Position numbers and translations under genes: made by a program
Shown here: one piece after another, positions 1-7,983 of the stretch
How the letters are laid out: every line of letters starts with the position of its first letter
Position numbering within the stretch: the stretch's first letter is position 1
NCBI GenBank assembly: GCA_016649795.1
Contig: JAENWZ010000058.1
Coordinates: 1-10,383, forward strand
Reading direction: 5' to 3'
DNA length: 10,383 bases
Source: Proteiniphilum sp.
GTDB lineage: Bacteria > Bacteroidota > Bacteroidia > Bacteroidales > Dysgonomonadaceae
The notes under the pieces: model-generated
The model's input: only the letters and a program-made list of their open reading frames with translations
Told to the model about the DNA's origin: nothing
Databases searched by the model: none

Positions 1-2068
1 AGGTAATACAGTTAAATTGTTTGAAGAGGGTGCAACCATCCCTTTTATCAGCCGCTACCGTAAGGAGGCGACGGGAGGGCTGGATGAAGTACAGATTGCA
101 GATATAAAAGAGATGAACGAGAAATTGCTCGATTTGCAGAAACGAAAGGATTTTGTACTTAAGACGATCTCCGACCAGGAGAAACTGACACCGGAGCTCG
201 AAAATAAGATAACCGAATGCTGGGACAGCACTGAGTTGGAAGATCTCTATCTGCCGTTTAAGCCAAAGCGTCAGACACGTGCAGAGATTGCCCGTAAAAA
301 AGGATTGGAGGGATTGGCCCAGTGGCTGATGACACAGCAGACAGGCTCGCCGGCAGCGAAAGCCGCGCAATTTATCACAAACGAGGTTACCGAAAGTAAT
401 GAAGCACTGAAGGGAGCACGCGACATCATTGCTGAATGGGTGAATGAAGATGCACAAGCACGGCAAACTATCAGAACATTTTTTGCCAGGGAGGCGGTGA
501 TCATATCGAAAGTGGTGAAAGGGAAAGAGGAAGAAGGAGAAAAATATGCCGACTATTTCGAATTCTCTGCTCCCCTCTCCAAGTGCCCTTCACACCGCAT
601 CCTCGCTATCAGGCGTGGGGAGAAGGAGGGTTTTCTGCGTGTTTCCATCTCACCCGACGATGAGAAATGCCTCAACAGGCTGGTACCCCTTTATGCGAAG
701 AATGATACCGAAGCTGCTGACCAGGTGGAAGATGCCGTTACGGATGCATACAAAAGATTATTGAAGCCCTCCATCGAGACGGAGTTCGCCAACCTCTCCA
801 AAGAGAAAGCCGATGAAGCAGCCATTGCCGTCTTCGTCGAAAATCTCCGCCAGTTGCTGTTATCCCCGCCCCTGGGGCAGAAACGGATACTGGGTCTTGA
901 TCCCGGCTACCGTACCGGTTGCAAACTGGTATGCCTGGATGAGCAGGGCAATATGCTCCACAATGAAACCATCTACCCTCACCCGCCGCAGAATGAATTC
1001 ACAAAATCGGAAGGGAAAGTGGTACAGATTGTCTCCACATACAAAATAGATGCCATTGCCATTGGCAACGGTACCGCCAGCCGTGAAACAGAGCGTTTTA
1101 TCACCAACCTGCGCTACGAAAAAGAGGTGAAAGTGTTTGTGGTGAGCGAGAACGGCGCTTCGGTCTATTCTGCATCGAAGATAGCACGCGATGAGTTCCC
1201 TGAGTATGATGTAACCGTGCGTGGCGCTATCTCAATAGGCAGGCGACTGAGCGACCCGCTGGCCGAACTGGTGAAAATAGATCCCAAATCAATTGGTGTG
1301 GGACAGTATCAGCATGACGTGGACCAGACGAAACTGAAACGGTCCCTCGACCAGACGGTAGAGAGCTGCGTAAACCTGGTGGGTGTGAACCTCAACACTG
1401 CCAGCAAGCATCTGCTCACCTACGTGTCGGGACTGGGCGAGTCACTGGCACAGAATATAGTGAACTGGCGGACTGAGAATGGTACCTTCCGTTCACGCAG
1501 GGAACTGAAAAAAGTACCCCGGCTGGGTGAGAAAGCGTATGAACAGTGCGCCGGATTTCTTCGCGTTCCCGGGGCAGAAAACCCGCTGGATAATTCGGCT
1601 GTTCACCCCGAGAGCTATACCATCGTGGAGAAGATGGCCAAAGAGCTCAATTGCTCATTGACAGAGCTGATCGGTAACAAACCGCTTATCGACACCATCG
1701 ATATCAACCGTTACAAAACGGCTGAGGTCGGAACAGCAACATTGACCGATATTCTGCAGGAACTGGAAAAACCGGGACGTGACCCCCGCTCAAAAGTAGA
1801 GACGCTTGAATTTGACCCTGACATACGTCTGATTACCGATCTGAAAGAGGGTATGGTTTTACCCGGCATCGTTACCAATATCACCAACTTTGGTTGCTTT
1901 GTGGATGTAGGCATCAAGGAGAACGGACTGGTACATATCTCGGAACTGGCGGACCGATTCGTGTCGAACCCCACAGAGGTGGTCTCACTCCACCAGCATG
2001 TGAGCGTAAGAGTAGTATCTGTTGATTTGGAAAGGAAACGAATACAACTCTCGATGCGAAGTGTGTAA
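1..2068 (+). CDS. tex: Tex family RNA-binding transcription accessory protein, 5'-truncated
   Basis: Cytoplasmic nucleic-acid-binding protein of the Tex/YhgF family, which associates with RNA and the transcription/translation machinery. The reading frame is open from base 2 with no start codon before a TTG at 17; the first codons read GNTVKLFEEGATIPFISRYR and align inside the family N-terminus, so about 20 residues are missing at the window edge. The TTG is not the real start. Numbering from the TTG: helical N-terminal Tex domain; YqgF/RNase H-like fold beginning near residue 289 with GLDPGYRTG (D295) and later IGNGTASRETE; paired helix-hairpin-helix region about 459-518 (LNTASKHLLTYVSGLG, then VPRLGEKAYEQCAGFLR); C-terminal S1 RNA-binding domain about 609-683 (GIVTNITNFGCFVDVG, GLVHISEL). 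It ends directly after S1 and lacks the long basic tail of E. coli Tex. It converges with rnhB across a 20-bp gap in which I see no terminator hairpin. Confidence 0.96.
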   Translation, partial: GNTVKLFEEGATIPFISRYRKEATGGLDEVQIADIKEMNEKLLDLQKRKDFVLKTISDQEKLTPELENKITECWDSTELEDLYLPFKPKRQTRAEIARKKGLEGLAQWLMTQQTGSPAAKAAQFITNEVTESNEALKGARDIIAEWVNEDAQARQTIRTFFAREAVIISKVVKGKEEEGEKYADYFEFSAPLSKCPSHRILAIRRGEKEGFLRVSISPDDEKCLNRLVPLYAKNDTEAADQVEDAVTDAYKRLLKPSIETEFANLSKEKADEAAIAVFVENLRQLLLSPPLGQKRILGLDPGYRTGCKLVCLDEQGNMLHNETIYPHPPQNEFTKSEGKVVQIVSTYKIDAIAIGNGTASRETERFITNLRYEKEVKVFVVSENGASVYSASKIARDEFPEYDVTVRGAISIGRRLSDPLAELVKIDPKSIGVGQYQHDVDQTKLKRSLDQTVESCVNLVGVNLNTASKHLLTYVSGLGESLAQNIVNWRTENGTFRSRRELKKVPRLGEKAYEQCAGFLRVPGAENPLDNSAVHPESYTIVEKMAKELNCSLTELIGNKPLIDTIDINRYKTAEVGTATLTDILQELEKPGRDPRSKVETLEFDPDIRLITDLKEGMVLPGIVTNITNFGCFVDVGIKENGLVHISELADRFVSNPTEVVSLHQHVSVRVVSVDLERKRIQLSMRSV

Positions 2069-2088
2069 TCTGAACGGTTATCGTAGAT

Positions 2089-2709
2089 TTATACCTTAAA
2101 GTCGATGGTCAGCTGCCGCTCCGGTAGTGCAAAACTCCTACGATGAAAAGATGTGATGCCATGCTCTTTGATCGCTTCGCGGTGTTTTTCAGTGGGATAA
2201 CCTTTATTGCTTGCCCAATGGTATTGAGGTAATTGCTCGTGCAATTGTTTCATATGTTCATCTCTGTATGTTTTCGCAAGAATGGATGCAGCAGCAATCG
2301 ACATATACTTCGCGTCTCCTTTTATCACACAGGTATATGGAATATCACGGTAAGGGCGAAAGCGGTTTCCGTCCACTAAAACATGTTCGGGCATCATGCT
2401 GAGTTTCGCCAATGCTCTCTGCATCGCCTCAACAGATGCCCAAAGGATATTCATCTGGTCTATCTCTTCCGGCGAACAGGTTCCCACGGCGTAACTAAGG
2501 GCGTTCTCCTCAATAATGATGCGCAATGCATCCCGTTGTTTTTCTGTGAGCTGCTTCGAATCATTGAGCCAATCACAGCGAAAATGATCGGGAAGGATCA
2601 CCGCCGCGGCAAACACAGGTCCTGCCAGGCAACCACGTCCCGCCTCGTCACATCCCACCTCGATACAACCCGATCTCATGCAAAACTGTAATGGATTGTG
2701 CTTTTTCAT
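2089..2709 (-). CDS. rnhB: Ribonuclease HII
   Basis: Cytoplasmic endonuclease that cuts RNA in RNA/DNA hybrids and starts removal of single ribonucleotides misincorporated in DNA. At 206 residues it has normal RNase HII length. The N-terminal signature GCDEAGRGCLAGPV carries the metal-binding pair D21/E22; the third acidic residue is D113 in LVDGNRF and the fourth D150 in KTYRDEHM, so the four-carboxylate active site looks complete. KGDAKYMSIAAASILAK (from about 130) is the conserved segment before D150. The ATG at 2709 is used because it leaves about ten residues before the family-conserved part; M11 (codon ending at 2679) is a possible alternative. It starts 18 bp after the stop of the metallophosphoesterase, with GGAAGAAG just upstream as a possible ribosome site, so the two are probably co-transcribed. 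Confidence 0.97.
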   Translation of the reverse strand: MKKHNPLQFCMRSGCIEVGCDEAGRGCLAGPVFAAAVILPDHFRCDWLNDSKQLTEKQRDALRIIIEENALSYAVGTCSPEEIDQMNILWASVEAMQRALAKLSMMPEHVLVDGNRFRPYRDIPYTCVIKGDAKYMSIAAASILAKTYRDEHMKQLHEQLPQYHWASNKGYPTEKHREAIKEHGITSFHRRSFALPERQLTIDFKV

Positions 2710-2727
2710 GGCTTTACTTCTTCCACT

Positions 2728-4038
2728 TTACATCACTCCTTTTTTCAAAGGAATCACCACATTGATATCCCCGGGAGGGAAGTCGAAAGTAAACTCATCA
2801 ATCTCAGCCTCATCTCCCAGCAGGGAAGCAAACATACGAATAGCACGCTCCATCTCCTGGTCAGGCTTTTCATCACCGCGCACATGCATCATATATAGCT
2901 TCACAATCACATCGGTAAACGCCTCCATCGTTGTTGCGGGCAACGGCATACCCATCGCGATCAGCTTACCCTTTGCCACCCTGCGGGTGATCATTTCCAG
3001 CCTTTGTCGGGACTCCTCCTCAAAAGCGGCATGACCGGGGATTTTGTCCACAAAACGTGTATCAACGGACAAATTACACTCATCCAAAATCATCATTCGC
3101 CAGGCAAATGGATATTGCGCCAGGCTGGATGTTTCAATATCGTAAATAGTATTACCCTTCGGAGTAGTGCGCAGAGTGATATCGTTGGAATGAAAATGAC
3201 CGGTGAAAATCACTTTCAGCCCCGCATCTGCAAGTATATCGGCGTTCTTTTCCCAATCATCCACCAGATAATCGGGAAAAAAAGCCGACTGGTAGGCCAT
3301 ATGCTCCACCAGGCCATGGTGCATCATCCCAATAACCCTGATTCCTTTTTCTTTTGCTTTCTGAAGCAGAGAGAGTGCCCACTCCATGGTCTGCGGACGT
3401 ATGCGACCGCCGGTGATGGAGCCGGTGGTATATTCATCGTAACGGCTGCTATCGAAGCAGAGCAGCCAGGTATCCTCATCAACTGCTGCAAGATAACTCA
3501 GTGAAGCGCTATCTTTTTTCAGCGCATCTCCATATCCGAAAGATCGATACAGTTTCGCGAACTCCTCTTTTGAAATATTCTCTACAGGTGTTGCTTTGAC
3601 ATCAGTATAAGCTTTGGCGTCGGGGATATTGATATCGTGATTCCCCGGGATCACAAAAATACGGGTTCCCCGTTTCTGCAGAGGTCGCAATTTTTCAATA
3701 AAATCGAGGTGGCTTTGCCTCTCTCCGTGATTGGTAATATCTCCCGATACAAGCAGAATATCAGGGTTCTCCTTTACTAAATCTCCAAGCATCTTATCCA
3801 GAACCTTATGCTGATCTGTCACGTTCCTTCCTGTGGACTTTTCAAATGCGTAGAGCGCCTCGCTCTCTCCGGCAAGCCGGGGAGAGAGAAAATGAATATC
3901 GGTGATCACGGCTATTTTCAGTTCGGCGCCACTCTTACCCCTGGCGATGGAGTAATATTCATCAGGTACCTGGGCAGAGAGTGAAAAGCTTATAAACAGA
4001 AAAACAACAGCGAGAATGCTGCCAGATGAATAGTTCAT
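2728..4038 (-). CDS. Exported calcineurin-like metallophosphoesterase
   Basis: Predicted secreted (periplasmic) phosphoesterase of the calcineurin-like, dinuclear-metal superfamily; the substrate cannot be read from sequence. Residues 1-22 form a signal peptide: short polar N-region, hydrophobic core ILAVVFLFISFSL, then SAQ, with likely cleavage after A22 and no lipobox cysteine. The metal-ligand motifs appear in order: D47-x-H49 (ITDIHF), G99-D100 (VSGDITNHG), GNHD 132-135, MMHH with H240/H241, and GHFH 280-283. All expected ligands are present, so it should be active. Residues from about 320 to 436 form a predicted mostly helical C-terminal part that I do not recognise. It lies between dnaA (142-bp gap) and rnhB (18-bp gap). 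The ATG at 4038 gives a proper signal peptide. A nucleotide-related or cell-wall or lipid-linked phosphate substrate is possible, but this is only family-level inference. Confidence 0.93.
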   Translation of the reverse strand: MNYSSGSILAVVFLFISFSLSAQVPDEYYSIARGKSGAELKIAVITDIHFLSPRLAGESEALYAFEKSTGRNVTDQHKVLDKMLGDLVKENPDILLVSGDITNHGERQSHLDFIEKLRPLQKRGTRIFVIPGNHDINIPDAKAYTDVKATPVENISKEEFAKLYRSFGYGDALKKDSASLSYLAAVDEDTWLLCFDSSRYDEYTTGSITGGRIRPQTMEWALSLLQKAKEKGIRVIGMMHHGLVEHMAYQSAFFPDYLVDDWEKNADILADAGLKVIFTGHFHSNDITLRTTPKGNTIYDIETSSLAQYPFAWRMMILDECNLSVDTRFVDKIPGHAAFEEESRQRLEMITRRVAKGKLIAMGMPLPATTMEAFTDVIVKLYMMHVRGDEKPDQEMERAIRMFASLLGDEAEIDEFTFDFPPGDINVVIPLKKGVM

Positions 4039-4180
4039 TTCTTATATAATATAGGTACGAAACCGTTATATGATGACTTTAGCAGGAAGTACAAATTTAA
4101 TTAATTCATCCAACCCAGCCTCACGCAAAACGGTAAAAAATAAAAAAAGGAAAAGGAAGAATGGTGTATAACGAGGAATA

Positions 4181-5584
4181 TCAGGAATTAAGGATTCTCT
4201 CTATCTCTTCAATGTCGGAGCGGAAGCCTTTGTCTACCTCATAAAAGTTCTTCACCGTGTTGCATGCATGCAGTACTGTGGCATGATTGCGGTTACCCAC
4301 CTGTATCCCTATTTGAGAAAGTGATAACTCGGTGTGCTTTTTGATAAAATACATGGTCACCTGACGCGCCTGCACAATTTCACGTTTACGGGATGCTGAC
4401 TGAATCAGATCTCTATTGACATTGAAAAACTGTGAAACAGTATCCTGTATTTTCTGTACGGTAATACGTTTCTTCTCAAATTTGATGCTCTGTTCCATCA
4501 CCCGTCGGGCCAGGGTCATATCAATCTCCCGATTGTTTATGATGGAATGTGCCATCAAGGAAACCACTATTCCTTCCAGATCGCGCACATTTTCCGTCAC
4601 ATTCTCAGCAATGAATTCAATCACATTCTCGGGAATGGAGAGCCCGTCTGAGAGAACCTTATTCTGAAGAATTTTTTTACGAAGCTCTTTATCGGGACGC
4701 TCCAGTTTTGAGGTAAGCCCCCAACGAAAACGGGTGAGCAGACGCTCTTCCATCCCTTGCATATCCATAGGTGCACAATCAGAAGTCATCACCAATTGTT
4801 TGTTGTTCTGATGCAGGTGATTGAAAATATGAAAAAAGGTGTTCTGCGTTTTCTCCAAACCGGAGAGTTCATGGATATCATCAACGATAAGCACATCGAT
4901 ACTCTGATAGAAATTGATGAAATCATTGATCGTGTTGAAGCGGCGGGCATCGGTAAACTGAACCTTGAACAGATGAGCAGAAAGATACAACACTTTTTTG
5001 TCAGGATAGAGCTCCTGCACTTTCGAGCCGATGGCATGACAGAGATGTGTTTTCCCCACACCTGAATGTCCATGTACGAAAAGTGGGTTGAAAGCTGTTT
5101 TGGCCGGATTGTTCGCTACTGCCTCAGCAGCTGTACGTGCCAAACGATTGCTTTCACCTTCAAAGAAATTAAGAAACCTGTATTTTGAATTAATCTGCGA
5201 ATCAAATTCCGATGTCTCAACCCTGTCGAATGGACTGGGTACTTTCGCTGTAATTTTTTTGTTGCTGTTCTTGTCAGCTCCTATATATGGTTTACTCTCT
5301 CCGCGAAGCTCAACAGCTGTATTGCTTTCTGTTTCTACAAGAATCCTATAGTTGAGTATGGTACCCTCCCCAATTTCCCGGTAAAGGGTTTGCTGAATAA
5401 GATCAAGGTATTTGTCCTCCAGATATTCGTAGAAAAACTGACTGGGAACCTGCACAGTAAGTACATGATCCTGGTATTTTAGAGGAACAATAGGATGAAA
5501 CCACGTATTGAATGCCGGTTCGGGAATATTATCCCGAATGATATTCAAACAATTGTTCCACAAAAGCTGGCAGTCACTATTCAT
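4181..5584 (-). CDS. dnaA: Chromosomal replication initiator protein DnaA
   Basis: AAA+ ATPase that binds DnaA boxes and opens the replication origin. Start chosen at ATG 5584 (MNSDCQLLWNNCLNIIRDN), giving 467 residues; this matches Bacteroidales DnaA proteins, which begin a few residues before the LW..CL.IIKDN helix. An in-frame ATG at 5635 would add 17 residues, including a lysine-rich stretch encoded over a run of nine A, with no family support. From M1 at 5584: domain I about 5-85 (with a WF.PIVPL segment), short variable domain II, Walker A GHSGVGKT 172-179, Walker B LIVDD 232-236, sensor 1 VMTSD, box VII ERLLTRFRWGL with the arginine-finger region, sensor 2 region VRDLEG, and DNA-binding domain IV about 374-467 with the DnaA signature GNRNHATVLHACNTV at 430-444. 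All functional motifs are intact. It is preceded by a 359-bp AT-rich gap. Confidence 0.97.
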   Translation of the reverse strand: MNSDCQLLWNNCLNIIRDNIPEPAFNTWFHPIVPLKYQDHVLTVQVPSQFFYEYLEDKYLDLIQQTLYREIGEGTILNYRILVETESNTAVELRGESKPYIGADKNSNKKITAKVPSPFDRVETSEFDSQINSKYRFLNFFEGESNRLARTAAEAVANNPAKTAFNPLFVHGHSGVGKTHLCHAIGSKVQELYPDKKVLYLSAHLFKVQFTDARRFNTINDFINFYQSIDVLIVDDIHELSGLEKTQNTFFHIFNHLHQNNKQLVMTSDCAPMDMQGMEERLLTRFRWGLTSKLERPDKELRKKILQNKVLSDGLSIPENVIEFIAENVTENVRDLEGIVVSLMAHSIINNREIDMTLARRVMEQSIKFEKKRITVQKIQDTVSQFFNVNRDLIQSASRKREIVQARQVTMYFIKKHTELSLSQIGIQVGNRNHATVLHACNTVKNFYEVDKGFRSDIEEIERILNS

Positions 5585-5708
5585 TGAATTCAAAAATGAT
5601 CTTTTTTTTTCCTGTAATTGGATACAAATTTTCAAAAAATAAACGAGAAAAAAAAATGAACTTTTTTAAGGAAATTCTTTTTCCGAAAAAAAGGCTATTT
5701 ATCAGCAA

Positions 5709-5728
5709 AATAGAGGTATGACTCTATT
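5709..5728. repeat. Perfect inverted repeat in the predicted dnaA leader
   Basis: Arms AATAGAG (5709-5715) and CTCTATT (5722-5728) are perfectly complementary around a 6-nt loop. It lies between the predicted dnaA promoter and the start codon, so it would form a hairpin in the mRNA leader or act as an operator. No T-run follows on the dnaA strand, which argues against a terminator. Confidence 0.5.
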
Positions 5729-5813
5729 AAACAACACTATAGCATATCATTAAATTTCGGACATAGCTGATTAACAACACGATATAAGAATAACATTCAC
5801 TTCGCTAAAATTA

Positions 5814-5821
5814 CAAAAATA
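5814..5821 (-). promoter_or_regulatory. Predicted dnaA -7 promoter element
   Basis: On the minus strand the sequence is TATTTTTG, an exact match to the Bacteroidota primary-sigma -7 consensus TAnnTTTG, pointing to dnaA. No TTTG -33 box sits at the expected distance of about 19 bp upstream (the nearest, in CTTTGG, is about 30 bp away), so the match is partial. If used, the dnaA leader would be about 220 nt. Confidence 0.4.
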
Positions 5822-5866
5822 GTACATTTATGTTACTTAATGTTGGTCAGCCAAAGAGTTTCAACC

Positions 5867-5875
5867 TTATTCACC
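5867..5875 (+). promoter_or_regulatory. DnaA-box-like 9-mer
   Basis: TTATTCACC matches the relaxed DnaA box TTATnCACA at all but the last position. It lies upstream of the predicted dnaA -7 element, where autoregulatory boxes are often found. A single near-match in AT-rich DNA may be chance. Confidence 0.25.
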
Positions 5876-5902
5876 CGAAGGGTGTCATTTAGAATGATTC
5901 TA
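5872..5902. repeat. Two adjacent short inverted repeats downstream of the MlaD gene
   Basis: CACCC-GAA-GGGTG (5872-5884) is a perfect 5-bp GC-rich stem, and TAGAAT-G-ATTCTA (5890-5902) a perfect 6-bp inverted repeat around a single base. They lie 42-72 bp after the MlaD stop on the minus strand. Neither is followed by a T-run on that strand, so a rho-independent terminator is not convincing; a processing hairpin or an operator for dnaA is possible. Confidence 0.4.
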
Positions 5903-5943
5903 TTTAAATTATCCGAAAATAAAAAAATTGAAACCTCACAAAC

Positions 5944-6837
5944 CTAGAATAATCGCACTTTTATGCTCAAATACCGCTCCGGATTCTGACGTATGTCTTC
6001 GAGCAGTTTTGTGGCAGTATCAATTGTCACATTGAGGCTGTCGTGCAGTTTTGTATCATTCATCAATAAACCCAATGAATTATCGTCGCTGTTTATTTTT
6101 GTTGTCAGCAGTTTCAGATTGTTCACTGTCTTATCGATTGATGAGAATGTGCTTTTCATATCCATTTGGGTGAGCTCTTCGCTAACTTTTTTCAAATCGC
6201 CCGATACAGAGTTTAGGTTGCTACTTATCTCCGGCAAATCCTTCTCCAGAGATCTGATGATCCTGTTAAGACTTGTACTGGAGCGATTAAGCTGATCTAC
6301 GGTGCTGCCGATACCTACAATTGATTTCTCCCATGCAGGATTCGACATCAATTTATTTAAGGTGAAAAGAACAGAATCGATCCGCAGAAGGATTGAATCA
6401 GCTTTAGGCATCACTCCGGCAACACCATCCATCACGCCTGTAACTTTACTCCCGGTGAGGGTATCACCTGGCTGCAGGTAGACATCGGATGGTACCATCA
6501 CAAGATTCGCATTAGAGGCACCAAACAGATCAATACCATATTCGACATAACTACCTTCAGGAATCCGCATATCTTCCTCAAGGTTGATTCCGACGGCAAA
6601 CCGCATCGGATCGGGACTGATCATCCTGATGTTGCTTACCAGCCCTATCTGATAGCCTTTCACATATACCGGTGAAGATAAAAGCAAATTGGAGACATCT
6701 TCAAAAACAGCATAATATAGATTCTGTTTTTTCAGCACGTTGACCCCTTTCAGGAAATTAATCCCGAAATAAATCATAAAAAGGCTGGCAATAAATGCCA
6801 AGCCGATAAGCGCATTTCTGGTTATTTTAGTTTTCAT
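5944..6837 (-). CDS. mlaD: MlaD/MCE-domain protein, lipid-transport substrate-binding subunit
   Basis: Inner-membrane-anchored periplasmic protein with one MCE domain, the family that forms hexameric rings and carries phospholipids between inner and outer membrane for an MlaFE-type ABC transporter. Seen in the 297 residues: one N-terminal membrane segment about 9-29 (ALIGLAFIASLFMIYFGINFL); MCE domain about 40-118, including VFEDVSNLLLSSPVYVKGYQ and GIDLFGASNANLVMVPSD; then a long predicted helical or coiled-coil region about 145-285 with regularly spaced leucines; and the C-terminus NPERYLSIKVRLF. The single MCE domain plus helical tail matches MlaD-like proteins of Bacteroidota rather than multi-domain PqiB or YebT. 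The permease and ATPase subunits are not in the window. It starts 8 bp after the amidase stop, so it is almost certainly translated from the same transcript. Confidence 0.92.
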   Translation of the reverse strand: MKTKITRNALIGLAFIASLFMIYFGINFLKGVNVLKKQNLYYAVFEDVSNLLLSSPVYVKGYQIGLVSNIRMISPDPMRFAVGINLEEDMRIPEGSYVEYGIDLFGASNANLVMVPSDVYLQPGDTLTGSKVTGVMDGVAGVMPKADSILLRIDSVLFTLNKLMSNPAWEKSIVGIGSTVDQLNRSSTSLNRIIRSLEKDLPEISSNLNSVSGDLKKVSEELTQMDMKSTFSSIDKTVNNLKLLTTKINSDDNSLGLLMNDTKLHDSLNVTIDTATKLLEDIRQNPERYLSIKVRLF

Positions 6838-6845
6838 TCGTTTTA

Positions 6846-7940
6846 TTATTTCACCCGCTCACCATTCACGAACTCAATAATGAAAGCGTCCTTGAACTTT
6901 TTGTGTACCTCACGAAGTGATGTTTTAATCTCTTCAGGACTGGTTGTACTTGCATAAGTGTATTTATATGTTTGACCATCGGTATAATAACTGACAGGAC
7001 TGAGTCCTTTAAAAACCGATGCTCCTTTATCATATTTACGGGATGAGGTGAGAAACTGAATCCTGTATTCTTTCCCTGCACTGACAGCAGTTGAAGAGTG
7101 GGAAACGTTTGTCTGTGAGGGAGATGTTTTTGCGTTGGTGAAAACATAACTTTTCTTGTCATGCTCTCTTTTATATTCCTTGAATCCGTTATAGATTGAG
7201 TTGGATAATGATGTCTGACCGCTCGCACTCTTCAGATATACCTCTTCCTGCCTGTTGCTGATGTATCCCAACTCAATCAGTATGCTCGGCATGGCAACCT
7301 CTCTCAGAACCAGGAATCCGGCCTGGCGCACGTTCCTGTTTACTCTTTTCGAGTTGGAGACCAGCTTGTTTTGCACAATAGAAGCGAGGTAGACACTCTG
7401 TGCAAGAAATTCATTGGCCATAAACTCAAAAATAATGTAGGACTCCGGTTCATTGGGATTGAATCCTTCATATTTCACCGAATAATCATCTTCGTACATA
7501 ATCACCGCATTCTCAGCCTTTGCCACATCAAGGTTATCTTTGCTACGGTGCAAACCTAGCACAAAAGTCTCTACTCCCTGCGGGGAAGTACGTTTGCGGT
7601 CGAGTGCGTTGCAGTGGATGGACAAGAATAGATCGGCATGCGCCTTATTTGCAATTTCCGCTCTTTTATTCAGTTCAACAAAGCTGTCATTATTGCGGGT
7701 ATAGAGCACATTCACATCGGGATGATTTCTCTCAATGAGCTTGCCCACTTTCTGACCAACCGACAAGACGATATCTTTCTCTTTGGAGCTGGAACCGACA
7801 GCTCCCGGATCCTTTCCTCCGTGACCGGGATCGATCACGACAGTGAACTTCCTGTTCTGAGCAATCAAAGGTGTTGTGGTAAAAAAGAGGAGAAACGCAC
7901 CTAAAAACAGTAAAAAAAAGAGTTTTCTATATGGTTTCAT
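6846..7940 (-). CDS. N-acetylmuramoyl-L-alanine amidase (Amidase_3) with C-terminal SPOR-like domain
   Basis: Exported zinc amidase that cuts the bond between N-acetylmuramic acid and L-alanine in peptidoglycan, acting in cell separation and wall turnover. Start chosen at ATG 7940 (MKPYRKLFFLLFLGAF), which puts a clean signal peptide at residues 1-28 (hydrophobic core FFLLFLGAFLLFF, cleavage near IAQ). The frame stays open upstream to an ATG at 8024, but that would run through the predicted promoter and add 28 residues before the signal peptide. Catalytic residues: H40 in DPGHGG, E54 in SKEKDIVLS, H109 in SIHCNA, and E223 in ILIELGYISN. Residues about 291-364 (EYRIQFLTSSRKY, then YKYTYASTTS and AFIIEFVNGERV) form a SPOR-like domain that would bind denuded glycan at the septum. 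Between these is a Ser/Thr-rich linker about 262-288. The 364-residue protein heads an operon with mlaD. Confidence 0.94.
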   Translation of the reverse strand: MKPYRKLFFLLFLGAFLLFFTTTPLIAQNRKFTVVIDPGHGGKDPGAVGSSSKEKDIVLSVGQKVGKLIERNHPDVNVLYTRNNDSFVELNKRAEIANKAHADLFLSIHCNALDRKRTSPQGVETFVLGLHRSKDNLDVAKAENAVIMYEDDYSVKYEGFNPNEPESYIIFEFMANEFLAQSVYLASIVQNKLVSNSKRVNRNVRQAGFLVLREVAMPSILIELGYISNRQEEVYLKSASGQTSLSNSIYNGFKEYKREHDKKSYVFTNAKTSPSQTNVSHSSTAVSAGKEYRIQFLTSSRKYDKGASVFKGLSPVSYYTDGQTYKYTYASTTSPEEIKTSLREVHKKFKDAFIIEFVNGERVK

Positions 7941-7956
7941 GTGAATTTCGTTTTTA

Positions 7957-7964
7957 CAAAAATA
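7957..7964 (-). promoter_or_regulatory. Predicted amidase-mlaD operon -7 element
   Basis: Minus-strand TATTTTTG matches TAnnTTTG exactly and lies 16 bp before the amidase ATG at 7940, giving a leader of only some ten nucleotides. A clear TTTG -33 box is absent. It lies just behind the terminator of the preceding lipoprotein gene, and its place inside the longer open frame supports the ATG at 7940. Confidence 0.55.
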
Positions 7965-7983
7965 GATATTATTTTCGGTTTGG

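Larger units (their letters stand above)
5585..5943. promoter_or_regulatory. AT-rich gap upstream of dnaA: leader/promoter region, origin function unproven
   Basis: No credible gene lies in this 359-bp stretch. It is strongly AT-rich with several A/T runs, and holds a -7-type promoter element toward dnaA (5814-5821), a perfect 7-bp-arm hairpin (5709-5728), a GC-rich 5-bp hairpin (5872-5884), a 13-bp near-palindrome TAGAATGATTCTA (5890-5902) next to ATTTAAAT (5902-5909), and one DnaA-box-like sequence, TTATTCACC (5867-5875). That combination is compatible with dnaA autoregulation. An origin would normally show several close matches to TTATCCACA, and I find no exact one; TTATCAGCA near 5699 and TTATCCGAA near 5910 each have two mismatches. 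I would not call it oriC without a strand-skew test. Confidence 0.5.

Noticed and set aside
17..19. TTG at 17 as the tex start
   Set aside because: The frame is open to the window edge and the residues before the TTG still match the conserved Tex N-terminus, so the gene is cut by the edge.
3044..3052. TTGTCCACA, one base from a DnaA box
   Set aside because: It lies inside the metallophosphoesterase coding sequence, isolated from other boxes.
3004..3504. 166-codon open frame on the plus strand opposite the metallophosphoesterase
   Set aside because: Antisense to a gene with a full set of metal motifs; its own translation shows no domain.
4039..4180. Search for a terminator of dnaA and a promoter of the metallophosphoesterase
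   Set aside because: T-runs on the minus strand near 4138-4153 lack a stable stem, and the best -7 candidate near 4065 does not match TAnnTTTG, so neither is claimed.
5585..5635. In-frame upstream start for dnaA at 5635 adding 17 residues
   Set aside because: The extension is lysine-rich, encoded over a nine-A run, and has no counterpart in DnaA proteins of the order as I know them; the ATG at 5584 fits the family start.
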